From: Aegilops tauschii subsp. strangulata
Lineage: Eukaryota > Streptophyta > Magnoliopsida > Poales > Poaceae
NCBI RefSeq assembly: GCF_002575655.3
Contig: NC_053035.3
Span: forward strand, 375,573,792 to 375,637,791
Direction: 5' to 3'
Length of the DNA: 64,000 nt
Shown here: positions 46,921-57,239 of the stretch, piece by piece
Layout: each line of letters begins with the position of its first letter
Position numbering within the stretch: the stretch's first letter is position 1
Program-made: the position numbers and the translations under genes
The notes under the pieces: generated by a model
Database searches by the model: none
What the model saw: the letters and a program-made list of their open reading frames with translations, nothing else
What the model was told of the DNA's origin: nothing

Positions 46921-48125
46921 TCAATGGATACTTTATCGGAAATGCTATCTCATGAACGTTCGCCAAGGGAACAATACTAGTGAACGCCCTTCCAGCCATC
47001 CGATCTAGCGGCACCTGTCGGTTGCCATGCCAGCTCTCTGGAGTCGTTCACTATCCCACCTCTCCTGGCAAAAGTCCATTTTTTTATTTCTTCAAAGAAA
47101 ACACATGGTTTTTTAGGGGACAAAGAAAACACATGTGGGGACTCAAACTTGTGCCCTCCTACACGAGCACTATGCTCACTCACCACTTGGGTTGAAGTGG
47201 GTTTTGTGAAACACTCGCGCTCAAACACCTTTTGTGTATTTGAGTTATTTTGTGTTTTGAATTCATTTTCATTGGAAAAAAACACGAATGCCCAAAAAAT
47301 TATATTTTTTAAGGAACACGAATCCCTATTTTTCAAGGTCTTATTCTTACTAAACTTGCCATGCGCATTATTGTTATAGGTAACATGGAAAATTATTTTT
47401 CTATTAAAACCATGACAATTTTTTATCTTCCAAAACATGGCATTTTTTACTTTCTCACATGATAATTTTATTATTAAGAGCATTCCATTTAATAATTTAT
47501 AACATGTCATTTTAATTAATAAGAAGACGAAAGTTTTATTATCAAGAGCATGGCATTTTGATAGTCAATAACATAGCAATTTTATTTCTAAGATGATGGC
47601 ATCAATAATCAATAAAATGGCATTTTTATTAATAAAAGGATGGCAGTTTTATTTTTTAGAGCATTGCCTTTTATTATCGATAACACATTAGTTTTATTAT
47701 TAAGAGCATGGCATTAGAATAGTCAATAATATGGAGTTTTTATTTTTAAGAAGATGACATCTTTCTTATTAAGAGGATGGCATTTTTGGTTTTTATGGCA
47801 TTTTTTTTCGTTTTTTTGAAAGTGAATTGCAAATTGTTTCTTGACCATAGCAATTCTAGTTTGTAATTTTTCTGTTTTTGGAAACAAAAATATATAATCT
47901 AATTGGGGCTTATCCAGATAAAACATTTTTTATCTAGAGGATGGGGGTTTTAAAGTTTACGGTTTTTTTTCTGGATCACACGATCTTATTTCTGTTTTTG
48001 TTCACACTCATTGTAAATTTATAAATTAAAGAAATGACAATTTTATAAAGTAGCATGATTTTTTTTTCATATTTCATGGTAATTACGGTCTTTTTATGGC
48101 ATTTTGTCAAATAAAAAACTTTAAC
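46921..48125. repeat. ATGGCATTTTTAT degenerate array
   Basis: From about 47390 to 48110, units such as CATGGCATTTT, AAGATGATGGCAT, AAAATGGCATTTTTATTA and GGATGGCAGTTTTATT recur with spacings of 30-60 bp. It is similar in kind to the 43615-43935 array. A minus-strand open frame of 177 codons (47510-46977) is Lys/Asn/Phe-rich low complexity and not called. Confidence 0.6.
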
Positions 48126-48152
48126 CCCCCCCCCCCCCCACACACACACACA
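48126..48152. repeat. C-run followed by CA microsatellite
   Basis: A run of about 15 C is followed by (CA)n. The same combination occurs at 10315-10338. Confidence 0.9.
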
Positions 48153-49590
48153 ACTCCCCCGAGCGGACAAAATAGTTCGATGGACACAATCCGCTAGCTG
48201 ACGGACGCCAGATATTAGGGTCTTTTAGCTCATACTGGCTTTCTTGACCTACCATGTTATTGGGCCATTTAGGCCTAATTCATGTCGCCCTTCCTGGGCT
48301 CATATATCGCTTTCCTCATCTACCGTGAGAGAATGTGCTTCCAGGACATAGGGTTTGAGGGCGACGACAGCGGTCGTCAGAGATTTTCTCAGTTGCCTCG
48401 CCTCTAGTTTTTATCCTGTTGCTGAGAAGTGGAGACATCAAATCTAAGTGTTTTGTGGTCTTCGTAAGAATCTTCTGAGTGGTGATTTTTGTGAAAAATA
48501 TATTCCTTATACCATGGTTGTGCCATGTAGATAGATATGCTTGTGTCATCACAACACCGTTTATTCGAGTATGATGAATCTATGTTATTGTGGTATGTTG
48601 GTTTTGTTGGTTTGATTCTATGTAGAGATGGAGATTTTCCTCAACAATATGCCGAGGATCTTGTTGTTTCATGACACACACTTCAAGGGTTTATCCCAGC
48701 CCAACTCTACTAATTGTACATGATTTCTCATCTTTTCGGATGGACGACTCAAGGGGCCTCCATAAACCTTTATTGGAAATCAATTTCGTGCTGGTGAACG
48801 AGTGGTTGTATTGTTCCTCTGGACCAATTGTAGTTTCTTTACCAAAGTCTTGGAAGTATATTTGTCTTACGAAGATTAATACCACTGAGAAGATGTCTTT
48901 AAGGAATTTCGTATAACTCTTAGTTGTACTAATTACTACGTTGTTTCTTGCATCTTGGATACAAGCATTAGACCTCTAATGATTACAAGCATGAATAAAG
49001 TTACATGTGCTTCTAAACAAATACCAGCTTTCCTCGTGGGACCACCTCCAACGTTCGTTACGGTTACCGTCGCTACCCCACTCCATGTTTTCCTGCCTTC
49101 CACCATATGTGGCTGGTATCACTGTCGTGCTGACTCACTATCCCGTTTTCCCCTAGCTACTTGCCACCTCCGCTAGTCTTCCGCGGATATGCCTCTACTA
49201 CCCTCCCTCATTCGCGGCTGCAGTCAGCACCCCACACTTGTGTGCCCCCATCTCCGCTCATCTTCTCCTCGTTGTCGTTGTTGACACAACAACGAAATGT
49301 GTCATCACCGACTCCAATTAGTCTTCGCCTCAGCCCCAGCTCCATCGTTGACGGTGCGACCAACTGCATAATTTGAACTTGGCTCGACTAGCTAGAATTT
49401 GCTATCAGGCACCTAAGGCGCCAAATACTAGACAACCTGACACACGGCGCACACTCCATCTGAGCGCTAGTTTCCTAAGTAGGTTTTCTTTCACTCGTTT
49501 TGGCAACCACCTCAAAGGTTCTATCAGGTTTGTTGACTAGTTTTTCTCTATGTTTTCTTTTCATGTGTTTTGGACGTTTTTACTTGGTTT
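48153..49590. other. No gene recognised
   Basis: Short frames only (up to 81 codons), with no domain or repeat end identified. Confidence 0.4.
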
Positions 49591-50760
49591 TCCTTTTTAT
49601 TTTATTTTAATTTATATGACCATTTTCAAATTTCCAAACATTTTTAAAAATTTACTAACATTTTTAAAATTAGATTTTTTAAATAAGTGTTTTTAAAACC
49701 CATGAATTTGTTAAAATTTTCAATGAGTGATTTTTGTAACCTATAAAGAGAGTGGATGGTTTTCTCCGGAAGTGAGTAGAGCGGGGAACAGTAAAAGTGA
49801 ACGAAAAAAACAAGCGGACCTGGTGAGCGATTGAGCAAGCGGTCCCATGAGGGAGGTGACACTATTGGGTTGCGTCACACGGAGAAAAGAGGGACCGCTA
49901 TACAGTCATTTCGGCCCTAGTGTTATGTCTCGCTTATTGATGGGCTGGACCAATAGTGAGCCTTCTGTCCGGTTTTGGGAAAATTCCGAGCTTTCTCCCT
50001 TTTCTCATTTTCTCTGTTTTTCATTGCTGCTTTTATGGGTTTTTTTAGTTTTCCTATTTTTCAAATACATACAAACTTTGTATGAATACATACTGAACTC
50101 TTTTCGTATATAGATTCAACAATTTTCAGGTGCACGTTGAACATCTATCCGAATACATGTTTAGAATTTCTCAAACTCACATTGAATTTTTTTTACATAC
50201 ACTTTGAACATTATTCGAAAACTTCATGAGCATTTTTTGGTGCTATGATTTATTATATGTTATGAACATATTTTCAAAATTACGCTGACAAATTTTAACA
50301 TTGTATCATATTTATTATTAAATGTCGTTTGCAAATTTTAAAATGCATGAATTTTTAGAATATCATGATTTTCTTTCAAATGGTATGAACATTTTTTTCA
50401 AATTACGTGAAATTTTTTATACAATTTTTTAATACATGGTGAGTAGCTTTGAAACTGATGAAGAATAATTTTCCAATCCACAAACAGTTCCTAAATACTC
50501 AATGAACATTCTTTTAAATTTGTGAACACTATTGCATGAAAATTTGTTAAATACATGGTGAACGCTTTTTGATATGTGATAAAGATTTTTGTAAAATACA
50601 CGTTGATTTTTTATGATATTTAAAGAAGTACGGACAACTTTAATAAAGATGCATACATGAACATTAAAAATAAATTAGGTTTTCATGTACCTCTAAAATA
50701 TACATGAATATATGGTTTTTAGAGGGGGGGGGGGGGGGTTATGTAATATAGAAGAAAAAG
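49591..50760. repeat. AT-rich degenerate sequence with a G-run
   Basis: Repeated TGAACATTTTT and GAATACATG-like words on a diverged background occupy 50060-50700. A run of about 14 G lies near 50727-50739. Non-coding. Confidence 0.55.
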
Positions 50761-51190
50761 AATGCACTTAACGGGAAGAAGAAAAGAAGAAAAGCGAACA
50801 TGACGAAGCTAGCCTATGCCAACTGAACGAAGCCGACCTACGCAAATGGAGCGAGGCACCTGCACCTACCATCCCAATACACGTTCGTTGCATGAGAGGT
50901 GACGTTCTGCCTCCCTCCAAGATACATATAGATGTACCCTCAGTTTTGGCGCTAAAGGCGTTGAATAGGAACTCTGTCTCAACCAGTCAACCCATCTCCG
51001 AGCCAAACGGACCGGACCCATCGACACAAGGGGGTGCATGAAGCTGGCGGGGCGCAAATGCTACCAAGGACAGATGCGACTTGTCTAAAACTTTTAGGTG
51101 AGAAATGAACAATTTAAAAAGCACAACTTCGGACCCATAAATCAAATCAGATAGTGATAGAGCTAGAATAAACAGATCGTAAGGGTTACA

Positions 51191-52200
51191 ATGTCGTTTT
51201 CTGACATGGAAGAGAAGATATTTTCTGAAGCAACTCCAGAGGGAAGAAGTAGAAACTACACTACCCAAAAAGACAAAGTGTTATGTGAAGCTTGGAAGAA
51301 AATTAGTTTTGATCCAGTTGTCGGTGTTGAGCAACCAATGTCAACAAATTGGGATTATATCCATGGGTACTTCATTGCACACAACACTAGTGGCATCCAT
51401 CATACGTAAGCTCCTCATCTCTTGTATGGGTTGATTTCTAACTTCTTCTCTCACTTGAGGTATGAAGGTCAAAATTGCTCAAAAACTATACAGGGGGCGA
51501 GGAGGGAAAAAGGACACAAAGAAGAAGGCAAACCATTCACTTTGCAGCATTGTTATACAAATCTTGAAGTGAGGAGAACTGGAAGAACCATTAGTTCAAA
51601 AAAATCTCACAAGAAGAAGAGCTCGGGTGGAGATGCAACACAAGTTGGTGATATCGATGATGATGCATCAAGTGCCGATGAAGGAAAATAGAAGCTCCCT
51701 TCCCAGCTCAGTTGCTCCTAAGAAGAGGCCTGGTGGAAGAGAGAATGGCAAGGAGACCTTTAACAAGGGATGCTACAAATATCAAGGAATCATTGGAATC
51801 CATCGTGATAGTGAGAAAAGAGATGTGAAGAAAGAAAGAACACAAAGCCCAAGAAATGCGGAGAGGGGGGGGGGAGATGGTGGTGGTGGAGGAGAGTAAG
51901 CAAGTGATGGAAAAAAGAATCAAGAGCATGGAAAATGGGCAAAAACTCATGACGATGGACATGGGTAAACTTGATGTGAAGGCATGAGCATACATTAAGA
52001 TGTGCCGCGTTCAAGTATTAGTGGCAAGGTCTGTGAAAGCAATGGTGCCAATGGTGGCAGTGGAGTGGAAGCAAGCCACGAAGAGGCAGTAAACATGAAG
52101 AGGAAGCAAGCGATGGGGGCAATGATATTTGAGAGGGCTATGTATTCATATATGCACTTATGTTTGAGTTTATCATGCACAATGCTTATGGTTTGAATTT
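51191..52200 (+). pseudogene. Harbinger ORF1-type (Myb/SANT-like, 'NAM-associated') remnant
   Basis: Exon-like piece 51191-51409 reads RSRNYTTQKDKVLCEAWKKI then WDYIHGYFIAHNTSGIHHT, the SANT/Myb-like domain of plant Harbinger ORF1 proteins. After a degenerate gap, 51470-51690 reads KTIQGARREKGHKEEGKPFT and LQHCYTNLEV. A shifted frame, 51690-51900, then gives KKRPGGRENGKETF and an Arg/Glu-rich stretch resembling the C-terminal part. Stops and frameshifts break it at 51407, 51690 and beyond. In intact elements this protein helps the transposase bind DNA. The matching transposase (ORF2) is not present. Confidence 0.6.
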
Positions 52201-52462
52201 GAATTTGATTAGTGGATTTGAACTTGAAATTTCATATGTTCTTTGATTATGTGTGTTGTTATTTCGTAAAGCTTAATCATAACATGTTTTGTTTCAATAT
52301 GTATGAAACTGTGGAGAGGAAAATGACGGCCGACAAGAGGAGGGCGAGATTTTTTGGGCACCACTTTTACATCATTTGCTAAAGCAACAATAGTCGGGGT
52401 GATGAATTTTGTTCTCTCTTCTATCCTATATTGATTTTATTACATCACCAACTATTTTATCA

Positions 52463-52481
52463 ACCGTTGGAGATGCTCTTA
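52463..52481. repeat. Right terminus of a Harbinger element
   Basis: CCGTTGGAGATGCTC followed by TTA (52479-52481) is a typical Harbinger right TIR plus target site. No matching GAGCATCTCCAACGG was found upstream, so the left end of the element carrying the ORF1 remnant is lost or diverged. Confidence 0.6.
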
Positions 52482-52579
52482 GGTGAACACACCTATGTCC
52501 CGCTTATAGAGAGATCTAGGGCAACCTCACATGTGCGAGCATGAGACTAGGCCGACCTAGCGGACAGGAGGCCACAGGC

Positions 52580-52680
52580 CACAACCTCATCATCCCCCCC
52601 CCCCACCCCCCACCTTTTCACCTTTTTGTTTTTGGGTTTGGCTTTCTTTTTTCTACTTTTGTTTATACTTCCGAATATTC
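52580..52680. other. C-rich and T-rich low-complexity stretch
   Basis: A C-run interrupted by A (about 52595-52613) is followed by T-rich text. Non-coding. Confidence 0.7.
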
Positions 52681-53320
52681 TAAATATAAAAACTATATAA
52701 ATCAAGCATTTGAAAAATGTTAAATATGTATAGAAAAAATGTTTCTCCTATATACGGAAAATGTATGGAAATAATATACAATGTGTATGAAAAAGTTGAA
52801 CATGTATTTAAAAATGTTAATCAAACATTTGGAAATGGCAATAAAGTATTTTTATAAAAAATAATCAAAGTTTAAATAGTGTATAAAATGTTTCCCATGT
52901 ATACGAAAAATATATACAGAAAATATACAATGCGTGTGGAAAATGTTGATCACATATTTAAAAACTGTTAAACGTGTATAAAAGATGTTCCTGATGTATA
53001 CAAAAAAAGTACAACATACATTAAATTAAAGTAGACATAAAAAAATCAGTTCTCTGTTTAAAAAATGTTAAACATATACAAAAACTGTTCCTGACGTATA
53101 CAAAAAATATACATTGCGTGTCAAAAAATGGCTATTGGCATTAAAAAAATTTCAACATGCATTTGAAAAATATACATTGTGTGTCAAAACATGTATTTAA
53201 GATACATGTGCGTCACGTACTTGAAAAATGTTCAACTTTTATCAAAAAATATATTTCAAGTGTAAATAAAGAATATACATTATGTACTGAAAAAAGTAGA
53301 CATGTTTTGAAAAATAAAAT
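52681..53320. repeat. AT-rich degenerate array (AAAAATGTT type)
   Basis: Units such as TTTGAAAAATGTTAAACATG, GTATACAAAAAATATACA and GTTTAAAAAATGTTAAACAT recur with variable spacing. The motif is the complement of that at 1370-1800. Confidence 0.7.
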
Positions 53321-53700
53321 AATATAGATGAAAACCGACAGAGAAACAAAAGCAAACCGAAGAAAAATGAAGAAAACCAAGAAAGCAACAAAGAAAATCA
53401 AAGTAAAACATAGGTAATAAAAATAAAAAACCCGAAGAAAACCAATGGAGAACAGTGGGAACAATGAAACCCGAGTAAGAACCATAGACAACCATTGAAA
53501 CTGAAATGAAACAAAGAAATGCAAGAAAAAGAAGATAATCGGTGCCAATTGAAAGCAGAGAAAAATGATGAAAGCATGGGAAAACAGCCGAAAATCCAAA
53601 AAAGTTAGAAAAATCACTAAAAACAGGGGGGAAATTAAATAAATAAGAAAAAACAAAGCAAATAGAAAAAACAAAAGAAAACAAACCGAAGAAAACTGCA
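53321..53700. repeat. A/G-rich degenerate array (GAAAACCGAAG type)
   Basis: Purine-rich units (AACCGAAGAAAA, GAAAACCAAGAAA, ACCCGAAGAAAACC). The long Phe/Leu/Ser-rich minus-strand frames across this region (53806-53213 and 53684-53280) are by-products of this bias. Confidence 0.7.
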
Positions 53701-53787
53701 GCGAATACCGAGCCCTATATTTTGAGTGGAGGCAAAATGGTATGTTTGATGTTCCGAAAAATTCTGAAAAAATAAACATGTTCATAT

Positions 53788-54375
53788 GGATGTATATTAC
53801 ACACATGCAAATTTTGTGCTGAAATAAGTAACCATGGAGTTACACAAAAATAACAAAATCATGATTTTGGAAAGATGAACAGTGCATGTATTGTTCATCA
53901 TTCAGAAATTATCATTTTGTCATTTTTGTATAGCTCACATGTTTACTTATTTTGTCACCAAACTTTACACATTTGTAATATACTTCCTCCGTTTTTAAAT
54001 ATATATCTTTTTAGAGATTTCAATACAAGCTATATACAGATGTATATAGACATATTTTAGAGTGTAGATTCACTTATTTTGCTTTGTATGCAGTCCCTTA
54101 TTGGAATCTCTAAAAAGACTTGTATTTAGAAACGAAGGGAGTGCATTCATATGATCATGCAGATTATTTTATATTTTTTTGAAACTTTATATGTGATTTT
54201 AATCTATTTAAAATAAAGTCCTCTAATGTACCTAGGATCCAAAAATCCATTCTCCAGCGAACGGAGCAACCAACAAGGGAGCGAGCGTGGCCGAAAAAAA
54301 GGCTAAAAATATACGTCCACGAAAAAGCTTCAGTGGAGACGAGAGCCACTCTCATATTAAGCGAGATATAGCTCT
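53788..54375 (+). repeat. Direct repeat copy 1 (fold-back element plus flank), interrupted by a Stowaway
   Basis: From GGATGTATATTACACACATG to GCGAGATATAGCTCT it matches 55734-56165 once the Stowaway at 53983-54141 is removed (net about 427 bp). The first about 200 bp folds back on itself: its start (TATATTACACACATGCAAA) is repeated inverted near 53965 and beyond the insertion. Confidence 0.8.
53983..54141. mobile_element. Stowaway MITE
   Basis: A 159-bp fold-back: CTTCCTCCGTTTTTAAATA at the left and TATTTAGAAACGAAGGGAG at the right, with internal TTTTTAGAGATT / AATCTCTAAAAA arms. It is flanked by TA at the left and TG (probably mutated TA) at the right. The paralogous sequence near 55925 gives the unoccupied site. 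Confidence 0.9.
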
Positions 54376-54397
54376 GCTGTCAACAATAAAAGGGAAA

Positions 54398-55330
54398 CGT
54401 TTATGATCGGCGAGCCGGCCGAAACTTCGGAAAACCCTATTCGCCGCATTCTGCGGCAAGTAATCGACGTGCCGCACATGTTAGATTGTAAATGGGCCGG
54501 CCCATTAGCGCTTTTTTTACGTGGGATCGTTTTCCGGTTTGGGAAACCTTCTAGATGGTTCCTGGCCGGTTTTGGAAACCTTCCAGAAGGTTCTTGAACC
54601 GGGTTTTCTGGGTTTCTGTTTCTTCTTCTTCTTTGCGTTTTTAGTTATTTCTGTTTCTTTTTTCTTCTCTTTTTCTTTTTTTATATTTGTTTTCTTTCTT
54701 TGGTTTTTTGTTTCTTTTTTTTCGTCTCTTTTTAGAAAAAAAATCAAAAATTTAAATTTTGTTCATGTTTCCAAAAAAGTTCAGTTTTTGAAAAAAATGT
54801 TCTCAAAATTCAAAAAATCTTATTGTTACACAAAAAAGTTCAAAACTTTCGAAATTCAGAAAATGTACCGGTTTTCAATTTTTTGTTCACATATTCGAAA
54901 AATGTTCGCGCTTCCAAATTTGTTCGGAATTTTTCAAAATTTGTTCTCAAGATTCAAAAAAATGTTCGTCATTTAAAAAATTGTTCGCGCTTCCAAATTT
55001 GTTTGGGATTTTTCGAAATTGTTCTCCATTTCAAAATTTGTTCTCAAGATTTTCAAAAAATGTTCATGTTTTAAAAAAAATGTTCGCGCTTCCAAATTTG
55101 TTCTCAAGATTCAAAAACTGTTCGTGCTTTAAAAAATTGTTCATAAATTCCAAAATTGTTCATTTTTTCGAAAAATATTTGGGAAATTTAAAATTTGTTT
55201 GCATTTTTGAAAAAAAACATACATTCAAAAAATACTCAAAATTTCAAAAAGAATCGGAATTTGAAATTTGTTCATAATTTCTAGGAAGTATTTTAAATTT
55301 TCAATAAATGTTTTCAAACCTGCCGCCGCT
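54398..55330. repeat. Degenerate non-coding sequence; TTCAAAA/TTGTTC array
   Basis: 54530-54600 carries repeated GGAAACCTTC(T/C)AGA units, and 54600-54740 is T-rich. 54760-55320 is an array of AAAAATGTTC, CGCTTCCAAATTTGTTC and TTCTCAAGATTCAAAA units. The phenylalanine/lysine-rich frames here are not genes. Confidence 0.65.
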
Positions 55331-55733
55331 TCTGTTGTTAAAGGTTAGCGCGAAACACTTTTGTCAACAAGCGTGCTCATGGCTATCTACGGCCGCCTCG
55401 CTCGCTATGCGCGTTGGGCTCGCGCACACAAGCTACGTCACGCTGGCCCAGTCATACCGCTTTTTTTCTTCCCTTATCTCTACGGGACCTCGTCCACTCG
55501 TTCCTTCGTCTTGCTTGCGCCGCTGATTTCTCCACCGAGCTCGCCTCCTCCTCTTTCTTCAGACATCCTCGGTGCCAGCGCACCTATAGCCCACCTCCAC
55601 CACAGCGCTGCTACATCACCACACCCCCCATCCAATGCCGGTATGAAGGAAACCAACGATGTGCGGCGCTGAACCCCATCCAGGGGGATTTTTGCTTCAG
55701 CCGGCGATGATGGTGGTTGGCGACGATAGCGGT
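55331..55733. other. No gene recognised
   Basis: CT-rich, Ser/Pro-encoding frames overlap on the plus strand. No domain. Confidence 0.4.
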
Positions 55734-56165
55734 GGATGTATATTACACATGTGCAAAGTTTGTACTGAAATAAGTAACCATGGAGTTACACAAAAATGAT
55801 AAAATCTTGATTTTGGAAAGATTAACAGCGCATGTATTGTTCATCATTCAAAAATCAATATTTTGTCATTTTTGTATAGGTCACATGTTTACTTGTTTCG
55901 TCAACAAACTTTACACATGTGTAATATACATCCATATGATTATGCAGAATTTTTTAAGAATTGTTGTGAAATTTAAAGTGAATTTTTTTATCTATTTAAA
56001 ATAGAAGTCCTCTGATGCACCTGGGATCCTAAAATCCATTCTCTAGCGAACTCAGCCAACCAATGAGGGAGCGAGCGCGGACAGAAAAAAGGCTCAAAAT
56101 GTACGTCCACCAAAAAGCTTCAGGCGAGAGGAGAGCCACTGTCAGATTAAGCGAGATATAGCTCT
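55734..56165 (+). repeat. Direct repeat copy 2 (unoccupied)
   Basis: A 432-bp copy of 53788-54375 without the Stowaway. Its first part (55734 to about 55932) is a fold-back, GGATGTATATTACACATGTG ... CACATGTGTAATATACATCC, with further pairing inside. Similarity to copy 1 begins exactly at this fold-back's end. Confidence 0.8.
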
Positions 56166-56640
56166 CATGCTCTTAGGGTGCCTATCCTGGACTCGACTGG
56201 ACCAGTGCTTGCACTTTCAACGGGCTTTAGCCAATTGCCATCACAGGCTCGGATTGTATATTTGATTTTAAAGGTCGGTCAATGTTGACTTACACAGTTT
56301 AGCTAGAATTTTCGCTTTCTTTAACTCCGGATTGTCATGCCTGGTTTGACCAACCACATGACCCAAATTATATCCCACTGTTTGTGGACTCTGATTCATA
56401 AAGTTCGGCCTTACCCCTCAAAAGAAAAAAAAAAGATGAGTGTTAACAACCAAAATAGCTACCTTTCAGTCAGCTGATTTTTTAGTTTTGCGTCAGTCGA
56501 TTTCTGGTCCGTTGGATTGTGCTCTGAGATGCATGTTTTTTTGTTGGACTACGTTCTGTAACTCATTGAGCCAGCTAGCGTCGACTGACCCGTGGTTTGG
56601 GTCAGTCGATCTCATTATCGGGCACGGCCTGGCTCGTGCG
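56166..56640. other. Intergenic boundary; no gene
   Basis: Non-coding sequence between the repeat-rich part and the CT-rich leader. No ORF of interest. Confidence 0.4.
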
Positions 56641-56689
56641 GCGCGGGGCGCCCATTAAGGAGCCCGGCCCGTTATCGGGGAACGCGGAC

Positions 56690-56830
56690 CGTCGCCGTGG
56701 TTCTTGTCTTATCCTCTCCCCCCTCATTGTTGTCAGTCACTTCCCCCCTCTCTCCCTCAGTCTCGGTCTTCTGCTCTTCCCGCCCCGAGCTAGGGTTCGT
56801 GCTTCTTAGCTTTCTAGATCCCCTCCGTGC
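56690..56830 (+). promoter_or_regulatory. Candidate 5' leader exon of the B3-like gene
   Basis: A CT-rich block (CTCTCCCCCCTCATTG, CTCTCTCCCTCAGTCTCGG) followed by GAGCTAGGGTTCGTGC is typical of grass 5' UTRs. From about 56830 on the sequence turns T-rich like a leader intron. The exact transcription start and donor are not fixed, and a link to the CDS at 59896 is inferred from order and strand. Confidence 0.4.
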
Positions 56831-57239
56831 ATTCATCAGTTTGTGATTTCTGTTCTCTTTGCTAGATCTGGTCACCTGGGTGTTTCTTTTGTGGTTATCT
56901 GTGCTGTTTACAGGACTTTCCAATTTGGGGTTTGTGGTTGCTTCAGGATTTGCTTTTGGTGCATCTCATCTGTCATCCATGTATTCTTTTGTCCTCTTGA
57001 GCTCCTCTTCCTTAGTTCATTTTTTGCTAATCGTGCTCTTCTTTTCATCCGTGGAGTTAGGGTTCTTCTAGTTTCTTGCTAGATCCGGTCCTTGTGCTTC
57101 ATTTGCTTGCAGTTGTGCGTTTGATTTGTTGTTTTATTGCTAGATCTGCTTATTAATTAGCTTTTCTCTTTGTTTGTCTCTGTTTCTTTGTAGGTTTTTG
57201 GTTACTGACGGATTGCCATTGGTGCATCTCAAGTTTTCA

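Noticed and set aside
46977..47510. 177-codon minus-strand frame
   Set aside because: Lys/Asn/Phe-rich reading of AT-rich repeat sequence, with no recognisable family.
53213..53806. 197-codon minus-strand frame resembling a hydrophobic membrane protein
   Set aside because: It is the complement of an A-rich degenerate array, giving Phe/Leu/Ser runs. An overlapping frame of similar composition exists, and there are no domains or start context.
55308..55710. Ser/Pro-rich plus-strand frames resembling a signal-peptide protein
   Set aside because: Three overlapping frames with the same bias, no conserved motif and degenerate repeats on both sides.
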